64,000 nucleotides of DNA from Xenococcus sp. MO_188.B8 (GCA_030065615.1 JASJDR010000005.1:16702-80701); one strand, 5' to 3'; shown: positions 26,046-36,100, numbered from the stretch's first letter. Translations and numbers: made by a program. The notes: generated by a model from the sequence alone, not told the origin.

Positions 26046-26870
26046 ATGATCAAGATCATGGCATTTTCACCAAGAAACATACTTGTATTAAGCGCATTAA
26101 CTGCCACTATTTTGGGGATGGGATGTTCTTTCGTCCCGGAAGAGCTGTTGTCAGAAATCGATCCTAATACCCAGGTAGCAAGCTGTGGTTATCAAATAGT
26201 CAATACTTATCCCCATGACGAAAATGCTTTTACTCAAGGCTTGGTCTACTATGATGGAGATTTATATGAAGGAACAGGATTACGATCGCGTTCTTCTCTA
26301 CGTAGAGTTGACTTAGAGACTGGTCAAGTTTTGCAAAATCTTGATTTGGACAACAAGTATTTTGGGGAAGGAATTACCTTATTTGAGGAGCAACTGATAC
26401 AACTTACTTGGGTATCCCAAATCGGTTTTGTTTATGAGCGCGAATCTTTTGAGAAGTTACAGGAGTTTACTTATCCCACAGAAGGTTGGGGATTAACTCA
26501 CGATGGCGAGAATTTAATTATGAGTGATGGCTCAAATAATCTTTTTTTCTTAGATCCTGAGACTTTCGAAGAAGTTAAAAGAATCACTGTAAGCGATAGC
26601 GGTCAGCCTGTTGAGATGTTAAATGAACTTGAATATATCAAGGGGGAAATTTACGCTAATGTTTGGATGAGCGAGCGTATTGTGCGAATCGATCCGACCA
26701 CTGGTCAAGTATTGGGATGGATTGATTTGTCTGGATTACGCAATCCTGCTCTAGCTGGCAATCGAGATGCGGTTTTAAATGGTATTGCCTACGACTCTGA
26801 AAAAGATAGACTATTTGTTACTGGCAAATTATGGCCTAATCTATTTGAGATTGCAATTAATTGTAATTAA
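26046..26870 (+). CDS. Glutaminyl-peptide cyclotransferase-like lipoprotein
   Basis: The mature part begins IVNTYPHDENAFTQGLVYY and GDLYEGTGLRSRSSLRRVDL, the signature of the plant/bacterial type glutamine cyclotransferases, which form N-terminal pyroglutamate and fold as a five-bladed propeller (family PF05096). The N-terminus has a lipoprotein-like signal ending LGMGC, so it should be membrane-anchored outside the cytoplasm. Possible starts are 25995, 26046 and 26058; I chose 26046 for the signal's charge pattern. Length about 274 residues. It lies between sigF and recQ without evident operon. Confidence 0.82.
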   Translation: MIKIMAFSPRNILVLSALTATILGMGCSFVPEELLSEIDPNTQVASCGYQIVNTYPHDENAFTQGLVYYDGDLYEGTGLRSRSSLRRVDLETGQVLQNLDLDNKYFGEGITLFEEQLIQLTWVSQIGFVYERESFEKLQEFTYPTEGWGLTHDGENLIMSDGSNNLFFLDPETFEEVKRITVSDSGQPVEMLNELEYIKGEIYANVWMSERIVRIDPTTGQVLGWIDLSGLRNPALAGNRDAVLNGIAYDSEKDRLFVTGKLWPNLFEIAINCN

Positions 26871-26961
26871 ATGATTTGCTAATAGCCGGTAAATGCTTAA
26901 TGTTCAAACTCGCGCGTTCCTTAAATGAGTAAGACTCATCAGGGTCGCTCCTCAATGCTCA

Positions 26962-29088
26962 ATGTTCAATGATTTAGAAGCTGCTTTAAAACATTTTTTT
27001 GGCTATGATAGTTTCCGAGTAGGGCAAAGAAAAATAATCGAAGAAGCTCTTAATAATCATGATTTATTGGTTATTATGCCCACAGGTGGGGGCAAGTCTC
27101 TTTGTTTTCAGTTACCTGCTTTACTGAAACCAGGATTAACTATTGTAGTCTCGCCTTTGATTGCCTTGATGAAAGATCAGGTAGATGCCTTGCAGGATAA
27201 TGGTATTGGGGCAACTTTTCTCAATAGTACCCTAGATTATAGCCAAGAGCGATCGCGTAAACAAGCTATTCTCGCAGGTAAAATCAAATTACTCTATGTA
27301 GCGCCAGAAAGATTATTAACCGAAAAATTTCGTGCTTTTTTGTCTCAAATTAATCATAGTTTAGGATGTAATGCGATCGCGATCGATGAAGCTCATTGTG
27401 TTTCGGAATGGGGACATGATTTTCGTCCCGAATATCGTCAATTACAACGATTACGCAGTCAATTTCCCCAAACTCCGATCTTTGCTTTCACGGCGACAGC
27501 TACTAAAAGGGTTCAAGAGGATATCATTCAACAGTTAGGATTACGCAATCCTCATGTCCATTTGTCTAGTTTTAATCGTCCCAATCTATATTATGAAGTT
27601 AAATTAAAAGAAAAAAACAGCTATTATCAACTATTACAAAGTATTCGCCAAGAATCAGGCTCGGGAATCGTTTATTGTTTAAGCCGTCGTCGAGTAGAAG
27701 AAATTGCTTTTAAACTTAAACATGATGGCATTGATGCCTTACCTTACCATGCCGGATTAGAAGCTGAGGTTCGCACTTATAATCAAACTCGTTTTTTGCG
27801 GGATGATGTCAGGATAATTGTGGCAACTATTGCCTTTGGTATGGGAATTAATAAACCCGATGTTCGATTTGTTTTTCATTATGATTTACCCCGTAGTTTA
27901 GAAAATTTTTATCAAGAATCTGGGAGAGCTGGCAGAGATGGAGGAACAGCAAAATCAATTCTTCTTTTTGGCTCTGGTGATCTGAAAAAAGTTAATTATT
28001 TAATTGAAAAAAAACCCGATATTAATGAACAAAGAATTGCCCGTCAACAATTGAATCAAGTAGTAGATTATGCTGAAGGAACAGTCTGTAGGCGGACAAT
28101 TATTCTGCGTTATTTTGGGGAAAAGTTTTCAGGAAATTGTGGTAAATGTGATAATTGTTTAGAACCTAAGCCGATAGAAGATTGGACAATTGAAGCCCAA
28201 AAGTTTCTTTCTTGTATGGCACGTTGTCGAGAAAGATTTGGCATGAATCATTTAATAGATGTACTGCGAGGTTCCCGAAATAAAAAAGTTCAGCAATATG
28301 GTCATCATTTGGTATCTACCTATGGAATTGGCAAGGAAACAAGTGTCGATGAATGGAAAATGCTAGTGCGCTCACTTTTGCATCAAGGGTTAATTTCCGA
28401 AACTAATGATGGTTATCGTATTTTAAGATTTAATAAACGGAGTTGGGAAATCATGAGAAAAGAGAGAGAGGTTCTAGTTGCAGTTAGCAATAAAAAACTT
28501 AGCAAGGACAATAATAAATACAATCCTCGCCAAGCAGAAGCAGAAATCCTCTACGAAAAACTCAAAATATTACGTAAACAAATTGCCGACTTACAATCTG
28601 TTCCTCCCTACGTTATTTTTGCTGATTCTAGTTTGAAGTCAATGTCTCATATCCAGCCGAAAAACGAAGCTGAATTTTCTAAAATATCTGGAGTTAACAA
28701 TCACAAATTACAACAATATGGGGATAAATTCTTATCTGTTATCCAAGAATTTATGCGATCGCAACAACTTCCCAAACCCCTTCCTAGTAAAAGTCAAATG
28801 GCGACTTTACAACTCCATCAACAAGGTTTAAATCTTGAAGAAATTGCCGACCAAAGAGGCTTTGCCATGAGTACTATTTGTAATCACTTAGGAGAACTAT
28901 TAGAAATGAATCAACCGGTCGCTTTAAATCAATTAGTCAAACCGGAAAGACAAAAAGCGATCATCGAAGCAATTTTTAAGCATGGCGATCAATCTCTCAA
29001 AATCCTCAAAGAAGCTTTAGGTGAATATTACAGTTATGATGAAATCAAATTAGTTCGAGGATGGTGGCGTAGTCAACACAATAATTAG
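26962..29088 (+). CDS. recQ: ATP-dependent DNA helicase RecQ
   Basis: All helicase motifs are visible: FGYDSFRVGQRKIIEEAL (motif 0), MPTGGGKSLCFQLPAL (Walker A), DEAHCVSEWGHDFRPEY (Walker B plus aromatic loop), FTATATKRV (III), FGMGINKPDVRFV (V) and YQESGRAGRDGG (VI). Zinc-binding Cys follow (CRRTIILRYFGE, CGKCDNCL), then a winged helix and an HRDC domain near residue 530 (KILRKQIADLQSVPPYVIFA). It unwinds DNA in repair and replication restart. The last 90 residues are a helix-rich extension common in this group. Complete at 708 residues. Confidence 0.96.
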   Translation: MFNDLEAALKHFFGYDSFRVGQRKIIEEALNNHDLLVIMPTGGGKSLCFQLPALLKPGLTIVVSPLIALMKDQVDALQDNGIGATFLNSTLDYSQERSRKQAILAGKIKLLYVAPERLLTEKFRAFLSQINHSLGCNAIAIDEAHCVSEWGHDFRPEYRQLQRLRSQFPQTPIFAFTATATKRVQEDIIQQLGLRNPHVHLSSFNRPNLYYEVKLKEKNSYYQLLQSIRQESGSGIVYCLSRRRVEEIAFKLKHDGIDALPYHAGLEAEVRTYNQTRFLRDDVRIIVATIAFGMGINKPDVRFVFHYDLPRSLENFYQESGRAGRDGGTAKSILLFGSGDLKKVNYLIEKKPDINEQRIARQQLNQVVDYAEGTVCRRTIILRYFGEKFSGNCGKCDNCLEPKPIEDWTIEAQKFLSCMARCRERFGMNHLIDVLRGSRNKKVQQYGHHLVSTYGIGKETSVDEWKMLVRSLLHQGLISETNDGYRILRFNKRSWEIMRKEREVLVAVSNKKLSKDNNKYNPRQAEAEILYEKLKILRKQIADLQSVPPYVIFADSSLKSMSHIQPKNEAEFSKISGVNNHKLQQYGDKFLSVIQEFMRSQQLPKPLPSKSQMATLQLHQQGLNLEEIADQRGFAMSTICNHLGELLEMNQPVALNQLVKPERQKAIIEAIFKHGDQSLKILKEALGEYYSYDEIKLVRGWWRSQHNN

Positions 29089-29239
29089 TTAAGAGAATTA
29101 TCGGCGCAAATTACTGACAAACAAAGCAAATAAATATTATTTTGATGATGTAGAGCTGCTTAATATCTCTGGACGAAATGATACTTCAGCAGATAGCATA
29201 AGCAACTAAGTTCGAGCAACAAACATTTGAGGGGATGGT

Positions 29240-29836
29240 TTGCGAAAATTATTACAACTATCTAGATTCATAGATACTGTGAATGAATGGATTGGTCGTC
29301 TTACCTACTGGTTATTACTCTTTATGGTATTGGTGGGAGTCTGGAACGTAGTGGGCAGATATTTAGGCAAACTTGTCGGTTACAATTTCACTTCCAATGC
29401 CTTAATCGAGATTCAATGGTATTTATTTGACTTAGTATTTCTCTTAGGTGGGGCTTATGCTCTCAAACATAACGAACATGTGAGGGTAGACATATTTTAT
29501 AAAGATTTGAGTCCTCGTCGCCAAGCTCTGATTAATTTTGTTGGCTCGTTATTATTTCTAATTATTTTTTGTGCTTGGGTCATTTGGTTTTCTTGGGGAA
29601 CAATTGTCAATTCTTGGCAAATTTGGGAAATATCTCCCGATCCTGGAGGTTTACCTCGTTATCCTATTAAATCTATTATTATTGTTGGTCTTTTGTTATT
29701 GATCTTTCAAGGTATATCTGAAGCTATTAAAAATTGGGCTATCTTAACTGATAACAACGCTCGGGGGGAAGGGGTAATTAGCGATCGCGAAGCGACAGGT
29801 TTCTCTGATCGCCAGGAGAACAATTATGACTTATGA
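29240..29836 (+). CDS. TRAP transporter small permease (DctQ type)
   Basis: A 198-residue protein with four hydrophobic helices: LTYWLLLFMVLVGVWNVVGR, LFDLVFLLGGAYALKHNEHV, ALINFVGSLLFLIIFCAWVI, and SIIIVGLLLLIFQGISEAI. The HNEHVRVDIF motif in loop 2 is typical of DctQ. It partners the DctM protein, whose gene overlaps it by 11 bases. The start is TTG at 29240, with GAGGGG just upstream; no in-frame ATG precedes it. TRAP systems import organic acids such as C4-dicarboxylates or 2-oxoacids using ion gradients. Confidence 0.9.
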   Translation: MRKLLQLSRFIDTVNEWIGRLTYWLLLFMVLVGVWNVVGRYLGKLVGYNFTSNALIEIQWYLFDLVFLLGGAYALKHNEHVRVDIFYKDLSPRRQALINFVGSLLFLIIFCAWVIWFSWGTIVNSWQIWEISPDPGGLPRYPIKSIIIVGLLLLIFQGISEAIKNWAILTDNNARGEGVISDREATGFSDRQENNYDL

Positions 29837-31163
29837 TTGGCTAGGTATCGCCATGTTCGCAGGAGCATTGGTGTTATTATCTTTTGGTTATCCTGTAGCT
29901 TTTTCCCTGGGTGGAGTGGCAATTATTTTCGCCCTGATTGGTGCTGCGTTAGGGGAATTTAGTCTGAGTTTGTTTAATGCCATGCCAAGTCGTATCTTTG
30001 GCATCATGGCCAACTATACCTTGTTGGCTATTCCCTATTTCATCTTTCTCGGTTCGATGCTAGAAAAAACCGGGATGGCAGAGAGATTACTAGAAACCAT
30101 GGGAATTATCTTCGGCAGAATGCGCGGTGGTTTGGCTCTGGCTGTGGTAATTGTCGGGGCTTTACTCGCAGCTTCTACAGGAGTAGTTGCTGCGACAGTT
30201 GTAGCAATGGGATTAATTTCTCTCCCCATTATGTTGCGCTATGGGTACAACAAGGAATTAGCCACAGGAGTCATTGTCGCATCGGGTACTTTAGGACAAA
30301 TTATTCCTCCCAGTGTTGTCTTGGTGGTCTTGGGAGATCAATTAGGAATCTCGGTGGGAGACCTGTTTATTGGCTCATTGATTCCTGGGTTATTAATGGC
30401 AGGAGCTTTTTGTATCCATGTGATGATCGTCGCTTGGCTCAAACCTGATGCGGCACCGGCTTTACCCGAAGAAGTCAGAAATATTGGTGGTCAAGCTCTG
30501 CTCAAAAGAGTAATTACAGTGATGCTGCCACCTTTAGGCTTAATTATGCTCGTTTTAGGCAGTATTTTCTTTGGAGTTGCCACTCCTACCGAAGCTGGGG
30601 CAGTTGGCTCTTTAGGGGCGATGATTTTAGCTTATTTCAATGGCAAATTGAACTGGACTGCGGTGAAGCAAGTTTGCGATGCTACCCTGCGTATCACCTC
30701 GATGGTGATGTTTATTCTCTTGGGATCTACTGCCTTTAGTTTAGTCTTTCGCGGCTTAGGAGGCGATCGCTTTATGGAAAATTTTCTCACTAATATCCCA
30801 GGAGGGGCGATCGGGTTTTTACTAGTAAATATGCTAGTGATCTTCTTTCTGGGCTTTTTTATCGATTTCTTTGAAATTGCTTTTATTGTAATTCCGATAT
30901 TTGCTCCCATTGCTCAAAAATTAGGCTTGGATTTAGTTTGGTATGGCGTCATTATTGGTGCCAATTTACAGACTTCTTTCCTCACGCCGCCCTTTGGCTT
31001 TGCTCTGTTTTATCTGCGGGGTGTGGCACCAGTAGAGATAAAAACCCAAGATATTTATCGGGGGGCGATTCCTTTTATTTTGCTGCAGTTATTGGTATTA
31101 TTTTTAATAATTACTTTTCCAGGTTTAGTAAGTTTTCTACCATCTTTAAAGATTGGTGGTTAG
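29826..31163 (+). CDS. TRAP transporter large permease (DctM type)
   Basis: The 445-residue protein has about 12 helices and the DctM signatures: LGGVAIIFALIGAALGEFSL, FLGSMLEKTGMAERLL, GALLAASTGVVAATVVAMG, TLGQIIPPSVVLVVLG and FFLGFFIDFFEIAFIVIPIF. It is the ion-coupled transport channel of a TRAP importer. It starts inside the DctQ gene, so the two are translated together. No periplasmic DctP-type binding protein is found in this window; next is a CDF exporter. The substrate therefore cannot be read from context. Confidence 0.92.
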   Translation: MTYDWLGIAMFAGALVLLSFGYPVAFSLGGVAIIFALIGAALGEFSLSLFNAMPSRIFGIMANYTLLAIPYFIFLGSMLEKTGMAERLLETMGIIFGRMRGGLALAVVIVGALLAASTGVVAATVVAMGLISLPIMLRYGYNKELATGVIVASGTLGQIIPPSVVLVVLGDQLGISVGDLFIGSLIPGLLMAGAFCIHVMIVAWLKPDAAPALPEEVRNIGGQALLKRVITVMLPPLGLIMLVLGSIFFGVATPTEAGAVGSLGAMILAYFNGKLNWTAVKQVCDATLRITSMVMFILLGSTAFSLVFRGLGGDRFMENFLTNIPGGAIGFLLVNMLVIFFLGFFIDFFEIAFIVIPIFAPIAQKLGLDLVWYGVIIGANLQTSFLTPPFGFALFYLRGVAPVEIKTQDIYRGAIPFILLQLLVLFLIITFPGLVSFLPSLKIGG

Positions 31164-31201
31164 GGATTGGGGATTAACGTCAGTGCGACGATTTGTGTTT
31201 A

Positions 31202-32128
31202 ATGAAAGATAATCGTGTCCAGGTTCGTCGAGTACTTTGGATCACTTTATTATTGAATCTGTTTGTGATGGTATTAAAAACCATCATTGGCATGGTTACG
31301 GGTTCTTTGAGCTTACAAGCGGATGCACTCCATAGCGTCACAGATAGTGCTAACAATGTTTTAGGTTTGGTGGCCAATCGTTTTTCTTCTCCCCACCCTG
31401 ATCGTGAACATCCCTACGGACACCAAAAGTTTGAAGCTTTAGGGGCTTTAGGTATTTCTACTTTTTTGGGAATAGTTTGTTTTGAGATTTTTAAATCTGC
31501 GATCTCTCGTATCTTTATGGAGAGTAAAACTGTTACCATCTCGCCTCTGGAATTATCTTTACTACTGATAGTTTTACTAGTTAATATTTTTGTGGCAATT
31601 TACGAATCTCGTGTCGGCAAACGAATCAATAGTCCGATTTTAATTGCCGATGCTAAACATACCATGAGCGATATTTGGGTCACTTTACTGGTGCTCGTTG
31701 GTTTAGTGGGAGTTTGGCAAGCCCAAGTTTGGCAGATTCCTCAACTACAATGGTTAGATGTGATTTTAGCTTTTCCCGTCGGCTTACTAGTGTTTCGGAG
31801 TGGTTGGTCAATTCTGCAAGATAATTTACCTTGGTTAGTCGATGAAATCGCGATCGCACCTGAAGCAATTCATAGTACAGTGATGAAAGTACCTGGAGTT
31901 ATTAACTGTCATGATATTGCGTCTCGGGGAGTAATTGGCAGACAGGTATTTGTGGAGATGCATCTGATTGTAGATGCTGTCGATGTGGAAACTGCTCATA
32001 AAATTACTGAAGAAGTGGAATATCAGTTAGAAATCAAATATGCCCCCATTCGAGTTTCTATTCATATCGAACCACCAGATTACCAAAGCGATTATATTAG
32101 TTTTGGCATTGAAGTAATTGATAAATAA
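31202..32128 (+). CDS. Cation diffusion facilitator (metal/proton antiporter)
   Basis: Six helices and a cytosolic C-terminal domain characterise the CDF family. The two metal-site motifs are QADALHSVTDS (helix 2) and IADAKHTMSDIW (helix 5), both DxxHxxxD. The C-terminal GVIGRQVFVEMHLIVDA is the dimerising ferredoxin-like domain. It exports a divalent metal, probably Zn, Fe, Co or Mn; sequence does not decide which. I chose ATG at 31202; the TTG at 31193 gives three extra residues only. It follows the TRAP genes by about 40 bases. Confidence 0.9.
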   Translation: MKDNRVQVRRVLWITLLLNLFVMVLKTIIGMVTGSLSLQADALHSVTDSANNVLGLVANRFSSPHPDREHPYGHQKFEALGALGISTFLGIVCFEIFKSAISRIFMESKTVTISPLELSLLLIVLLVNIFVAIYESRVGKRINSPILIADAKHTMSDIWVTLLVLVGLVGVWQAQVWQIPQLQWLDVILAFPVGLLVFRSGWSILQDNLPWLVDEIAIAPEAIHSTVMKVPGVINCHDIASRGVIGRQVFVEMHLIVDAVDVETAHKITEEVEYQLEIKYAPIRVSIHIEPPDYQSDYISFGIEVIDK

Positions 32129-32151
32129 TTTTCCCTAGCTACTAAATTTCC

Positions 32152-33021
32152 ATGACTTGGCAAAAATTTGTTCCTCAAGCGACTAAAGATGGCTCTTATA
32201 CTTTCTTTTCCGATGACTTCCAAGAAGCTTTTCATTCTTTTCATGGTGCTAAACAGGAAGCAGAAATTAAATTCGTGCAACCAACATTAATTACCAATAT
32301 CGCCCAACATCATAATTCAATTCGCCTTCTCGATATCTGTTATGGTTTAGGTTACAACAGTGCTGCTGCCATGGAGGCAATCTGGCAAATTAATCCCCAA
32401 TGCCATATTGAACTAATAGCTTTGGAAATATCAGCGGCGGTTCCCCAACAAGCGATCGCAAATAACCTCTTAAACCAATGGCGATCGCCAATTCCCCAAT
32501 TATTAGCCGAATTAGCCCAGACCTATGCTGTAAGTAAAGATTTGTTTCAAGGGAAATTATTGCTAGGAGATGCCAGACAAACTATCCAACAAGTTGGTAA
32601 CTGGCAAGCTGATGCGGTTTTTCTCGATCCTTTTTCTCCTCCCAAATGTCCTCAACTATGGACGGTAGAATTTATCGCTAAAGTAGCTCAATGTCTTGCT
32701 CCCCAGGGGAGACTAGCCACTTATTCCTGTGCAGCTGCGGTTCGTAGTGCCTTAATTCTGGCAGGGTTAAAAATTGGCTCTACAGCAGGAGTTGGGAGAA
32801 AATCTCCTGGTACAGTGGCAGCTTATGTTGATCAATATTTAACTCCTCTATCGCTTCAAGAACAAGAACATTTGCAAAGTCGAGCTGCTATTCCGTATCG
32901 TGATTCTTCTTTGAGTAGTTCCCCCAATAGCATTCACGAACTCAGAGCACAAGAACAGCAAAAAAGTATACTAGAATCAACAAGTAAGTGGAAAAAACGT
33001 TGGCTAAGTCTAAATACTTAA
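32152..33021 (+). CDS. MnmC-like SAM-dependent methyltransferase
   Basis: The protein matches the N-terminal methyltransferase domain of MnmC: PQATKDGSYTFFSDDFQEAF, FHGAKQEAEIKFV, RLLDICYGLGYNSAAAMEAI (SAM loop), LLLGDARQTI and DAVFLDPFSPPKCPQLW, then TYSCAAAVRSAL. In MnmC this domain methylates the aminomethyl group of 5-substituted uridine-34 in tRNA. The FAD-dependent C-terminal domain is absent, as in other cyanobacteria and plants, so it acts alone (MnmC2-like role). It starts 24 bases after the CDF gene and may be co-transcribed. Cytosolic, 289 residues. Confidence 0.88.
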   Translation: MTWQKFVPQATKDGSYTFFSDDFQEAFHSFHGAKQEAEIKFVQPTLITNIAQHHNSIRLLDICYGLGYNSAAAMEAIWQINPQCHIELIALEISAAVPQQAIANNLLNQWRSPIPQLLAELAQTYAVSKDLFQGKLLLGDARQTIQQVGNWQADAVFLDPFSPPKCPQLWTVEFIAKVAQCLAPQGRLATYSCAAAVRSALILAGLKIGSTAGVGRKSPGTVAAYVDQYLTPLSLQEQEHLQSRAAIPYRDSSLSSSPNSIHELRAQEQQKSILESTSKWKKRWLSLNT

Positions 33022-33452
33022 AAAATAATAAATGGGATTCAGTGAAAATACTAAGCCTAGAATGACGTAAATTCATCAAAAGTATCAAGCAGCTTAAAAA
33101 TGTCCGTGAAAAAGCGGATTTCAAAATTACGAAAAAAACTCATAATAATAAAAACAGCAATTTTAAAATTACGATAATATAACATCGATAGAATTTACAT
33201 CTTGAGTTCGACGAGCAACTCTGGAGATTTACGTAATTGGATTTAGTTAAGCTGGCCCTTAATATCATATGATTCCACTTAGATGGCATAAATGGGGAAA
33301 ACTCACTATACCTAAACGCTCAATCCAGAAGAGAATTGTAAGTCGTAACTTAGGATGACAAACTAATCAATATTTCCCCATTAATTTGAGGTTAAAGATT
33401 GAAGTTTAAATTCTTGAGAAGTAGAATCTAAAAACTTCTGTGAAAAAATAAG
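33022..33452. other. 431-base spacer without recognised gene
   Basis: AT-rich spacer upstream of the HD-GYP gene. I translated the likely frames by eye and see no protein fragment of note. A promoter for the HD-GYP gene should be here but no clear -35/-10 pair stands out. Confidence 0.3.
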
Positions 33453-34487
33453 ATGATTGAGTCACTGTCTGGTTTATCCATAACTAATAAAACTAATTTT
33501 CCTGCTGTGAATCATTCTCCTCAAATATCAGCTAAAGTCATGGTGATTGATAATCGCCCTTTAAGCCGCATGACGGTTGTCGATTTACTAGTTGTCGATG
33601 GCTACCAAGTCATAGAATCCGATGGGGAATCAGCAATTTTAGAATTAGTCTCTGAGAAACAACCCGATCTTGTATTGCTAAACGCGGTCTTGCCTGAAAG
33701 TAACGGTTTTGAAGCCTGTCGGCAACTCAAAACAGATCTCAGAACTAAAGATATACCTGTAGTTTTGATGACAGTCGGCGATCGCCGAGAGTATCGCCTA
33801 CAAGTCATGGAAGCAGGAGCTGATGATTTTCTGGTAAAACCTTTAGATCGTCTGGAATTGTCTACGAGAGTAAGAACTTTAATTCATCAAAAAAGATTGA
33901 ATGAAGGCTTAGATCAGACCAAACAGGTTTTATTTTCGATCGCCAAAGCAGTCGAAGGTCGTTCGTCTGATCGCGGTGGTTCTTGTGCTAGAGTAGCTGA
34001 TTTAGTAAAAGCTTTTGGCGAATATCTCCAAGTTGGCCCAGAAGCGATTGAAAATTTAGTATTTGCGGCTCATCTTCATGATATTGGCACGATCGCAATT
34101 CCTGATTCGATTATGCTCAAAAAAGGAGAATTAACCCCTGAAGAAACTGAATTAGTCAAAAAGCATGTTTTGATTGGAGAACAAATCTGTCAACCATTAA
34201 GCCATCGTTGGGGCGTGTTGCCGATTATTCGTCATCACCATGAACGCTGGGATGGTAGTGGTTATCCTGATGGACTTGCCAATTCTAATATTCCCTATTT
34301 AGCCCAGGTATTTCAAATTATTGATATTTATGATGCTTTAACCAGCGACCGTCCTCATAAACAAGCCTATAGCGCCCAAGAAGCTTTAGAGATTATTGCT
34401 GAAGAAACTACCAAAGGCTGGCGCAATCCTAGCTTAGTCACTAAATTTACCGCTTTTGTTCAGGAGTTGGAAAAGAATAAGGAATAA
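33453..34487 (+). CDS. Substituted receiver domain plus HD-GYP phosphodiesterase domain
   Basis: Residues about 27-145 have a CheY-like receiver fold: KVMVIDNRPLSRMTVVDLLV, then PDLVLLNAVLPESNGFEAC, VVLMT and DDFLVKPLDRLEL. The phosphoacceptor Asp is replaced by Asn 77, and the second acidic residue is Asn 34, so normal phosphorylation is not expected. The HD-GYP domain (about 155-340) is intact: AAHLHDIGTIAIPD, HVLIGEQI, HHHERWDGSGYPDGL and DIYDALTSDRPHK, so it should hydrolyse c-di-GMP. It is a single gene, 78 bases before glmU; the two are possibly co-transcribed. Cytosolic, 344 residues. Confidence 0.92.
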   Translation: MIESLSGLSITNKTNFPAVNHSPQISAKVMVIDNRPLSRMTVVDLLVVDGYQVIESDGESAILELVSEKQPDLVLLNAVLPESNGFEACRQLKTDLRTKDIPVVLMTVGDRREYRLQVMEAGADDFLVKPLDRLELSTRVRTLIHQKRLNEGLDQTKQVLFSIAKAVEGRSSDRGGSCARVADLVKAFGEYLQVGPEAIENLVFAAHLHDIGTIAIPDSIMLKKGELTPEETELVKKHVLIGEQICQPLSHRWGVLPIIRHHHERWDGSGYPDGLANSNIPYLAQVFQIIDIYDALTSDRPHKQAYSAQEALEIIAEETTKGWRNPSLVTKFTAFVQELEKNKE

Positions 34488-34565
34488 TTCACCTAAAAAC
34501 TTTTGCTCTTTGCTCCCAAGTCAAGTTATACTCCAATCGGATTAACCCTAAGCAATCTAAAAACC

Positions 34566-35921
34566 ATGGTAGCGGTAGCAATTTTAGCAGCAGGGCGCGG
34601 AACTCGGATGAAATCCGACCTTCCCAAGGTCTTACATTCCCTTGCCGGAAGATCACTAGTAGAACGAGTCATCGATAGTTGTCAATTATTAGAACCAGAC
34701 AAAAAAATTGTCATTATTGGTTATCAAGGAGTGAAAATTCAACAAGAGTTGAGTCATCTCGACGGACTAGAATTTGTCACTCAAACTGAACAATTGGGAA
34801 CAGGTCACGCAGTACAACAATTAATTCCCTATCTACAAGATTATCAAGGGGATTTGTTAGTTTTAAATGGAGATGCTCCCTTACTACGGAAAATCACCTT
34901 ACATCAATTAGTCAAAACCCATCAACAAAGCGGAAATGCTGCCACTTTATTGACTGCTCATTTACCTAATCCCCAAGGTTATGGTCGAGTATTTTGCGAT
35001 CGCAATAACCTGGTTAGTCAGATTATTGAAGATCGAGATTGTACCCCCGCACAAAAGCAAAATCGACGAGTTAACGCCGGGATTTATTGTTTTAAATGGC
35101 AAAAATTAGCTCAAGTCTTACCCCAGCTTTCGACCAATAACGATCAAAAGGAATATTATCTCACTGAAGTAGTTGGTTATCTTGACCAAGTCATGGCAGT
35201 CGATGTTGCCGATCATTTGGAAATCACAGGGATCAATGATCGTCAACAACTATCTACTGCCTATAATATCTTGCAAACCAGGATTAAAGATTATTGGATG
35301 AAAGCAGGAGTGATGATGATTCAACCAGAAACCATCACCATCGACGAAACAGTTCAGTTAGAACCAGACGTAATTATCGAGCCACAAACCCATATTCGGG
35401 GTCATACTCTGATCGCCACAGGTAGTCATATTGGGCCGGGAAGTCTGATTGACAATAGTAAGATAGCCAGTAATGTGACTGTCCTTTATTCCGTAGTTAA
35501 TAACTCAGAAGTTGCCGAAAATACAACTGTAGGGCCCTATGCTCATTTACGGGGAGCTGCGAAAGTTGGGGCTAATTGTCGGATTGGTAATTTTGTAGAG
35601 ATTAAAAAAAGCAGTTTAGGAGACAATACCAATGCGGCTCATCTCTCCTATCTTGGAGATGCCACTCTCGGTGATCGCGTTAATATAGGGGCAGGAACTA
35701 TTACAGCTAATTATGACGGGATTAGAAAACATCAAACAATCATTGGTAGTGGTACCAAAACAGGCTCTAATAGCGTTATGGTAGCACCCCTTACCTTAGG
35801 AGAAAATGTTACCGTAGCCGCGGGTTCTGTAGTTACAAAAGACGTTCCGCCCGATGCCCTAGTCATCGCCCGTGCCAGGCAAAAGGAAATACCTGACTGG
35901 CAACAAAACAGTAAACAGTAA
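34566..35921 (+). CDS. glmU: Bifunctional N-acetylglucosamine-1-phosphate uridyltransferase / glucosamine-1-phosphate acetyltransferase
   Basis: GlmU makes UDP-GlcNAc for peptidoglycan and lipopolysaccharide. The N-terminal nucleotidyltransferase shows [20 protein letters not shown], with LNGDAPLL and [10 protein letters not shown] later; the C-terminal half is a left-handed beta-helix with hexapeptide repeats, including [19 protein letters not shown] and [17 protein letters not shown] (catalytic His and acyl contacts). I start at ATG 34566, which opens directly with [10 protein letters not shown] as in other GlmU; a TTG at 34503 would add 21 residues with no match. Length 451 residues, normal. 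Confidence 0.97.
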   Translation: MVAVAILAAGRGTRMKSDLPKVLHSLAGRSLVERVIDSCQLLEPDKKIVIIGYQGVKIQQELSHLDGLEFVTQTEQLGTGHAVQQLIPYLQDYQGDLLVLNGDAPLLRKITLHQLVKTHQQSGNAATLLTAHLPNPQGYGRVFCDRNNLVSQIIEDRDCTPAQKQNRRVNAGIYCFKWQKLAQVLPQLSTNNDQKEYYLTEVVGYLDQVMAVDVADHLEITGINDRQQLSTAYNILQTRIKDYWMKAGVMMIQPETITIDETVQLEPDVIIEPQTHIRGHTLIATGSHIGPGSLIDNSKIASNVTVLYSVVNNSEVAENTTVGPYAHLRGAAKVGANCRIGNFVEIKKSSLGDNTNAAHLSYLGDATLGDRVNIGAGTITANYDGIRKHQTIIGSGTKTGSNSVMVAPLTLGENVTVAAGSVVTKDVPPDALVIARARQKEIPDWQQNSKQ

Positions 35922-36071
35922 AAATTTATTAGTAAGTATTTATCAGTGGATAATTAATTGCATAGTTAAATGCTTACTAATTTAGCGATTTCTAGGGAGA
36001 AATTCTCAATCAGAAATTCTCAATCAAAAGTAATACCAAATTAAATAATGTTTGCGACACATACAATTTAG

Positions 36072-36100
36072 GTAGGGGTTTGGCAGTGCCAAACCCCTAC
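36072..36100. repeat. GTAGGGG...CCCCTAC palindrome
   Basis: A perfect 13-base stem, GTAGGGGTTTGGC and GCCAAACCCCTAC, with loop AGT. It sits in the spacer between the convergent glmU and UbiB-like genes. The ends match those of 48905-48932 (GTAGGGG...CCCCTAC). It has no T-tract, so it is more a repeat than a terminator, although it could act as one in both directions. Confidence 0.75.

Noticed and set aside
34503..34565. Longer glmU with a TTG start
   Set aside because: The 21 extra residues do not resemble GlmU; the ATG at 34566 opens directly with the conserved LAAGRGTRM region.
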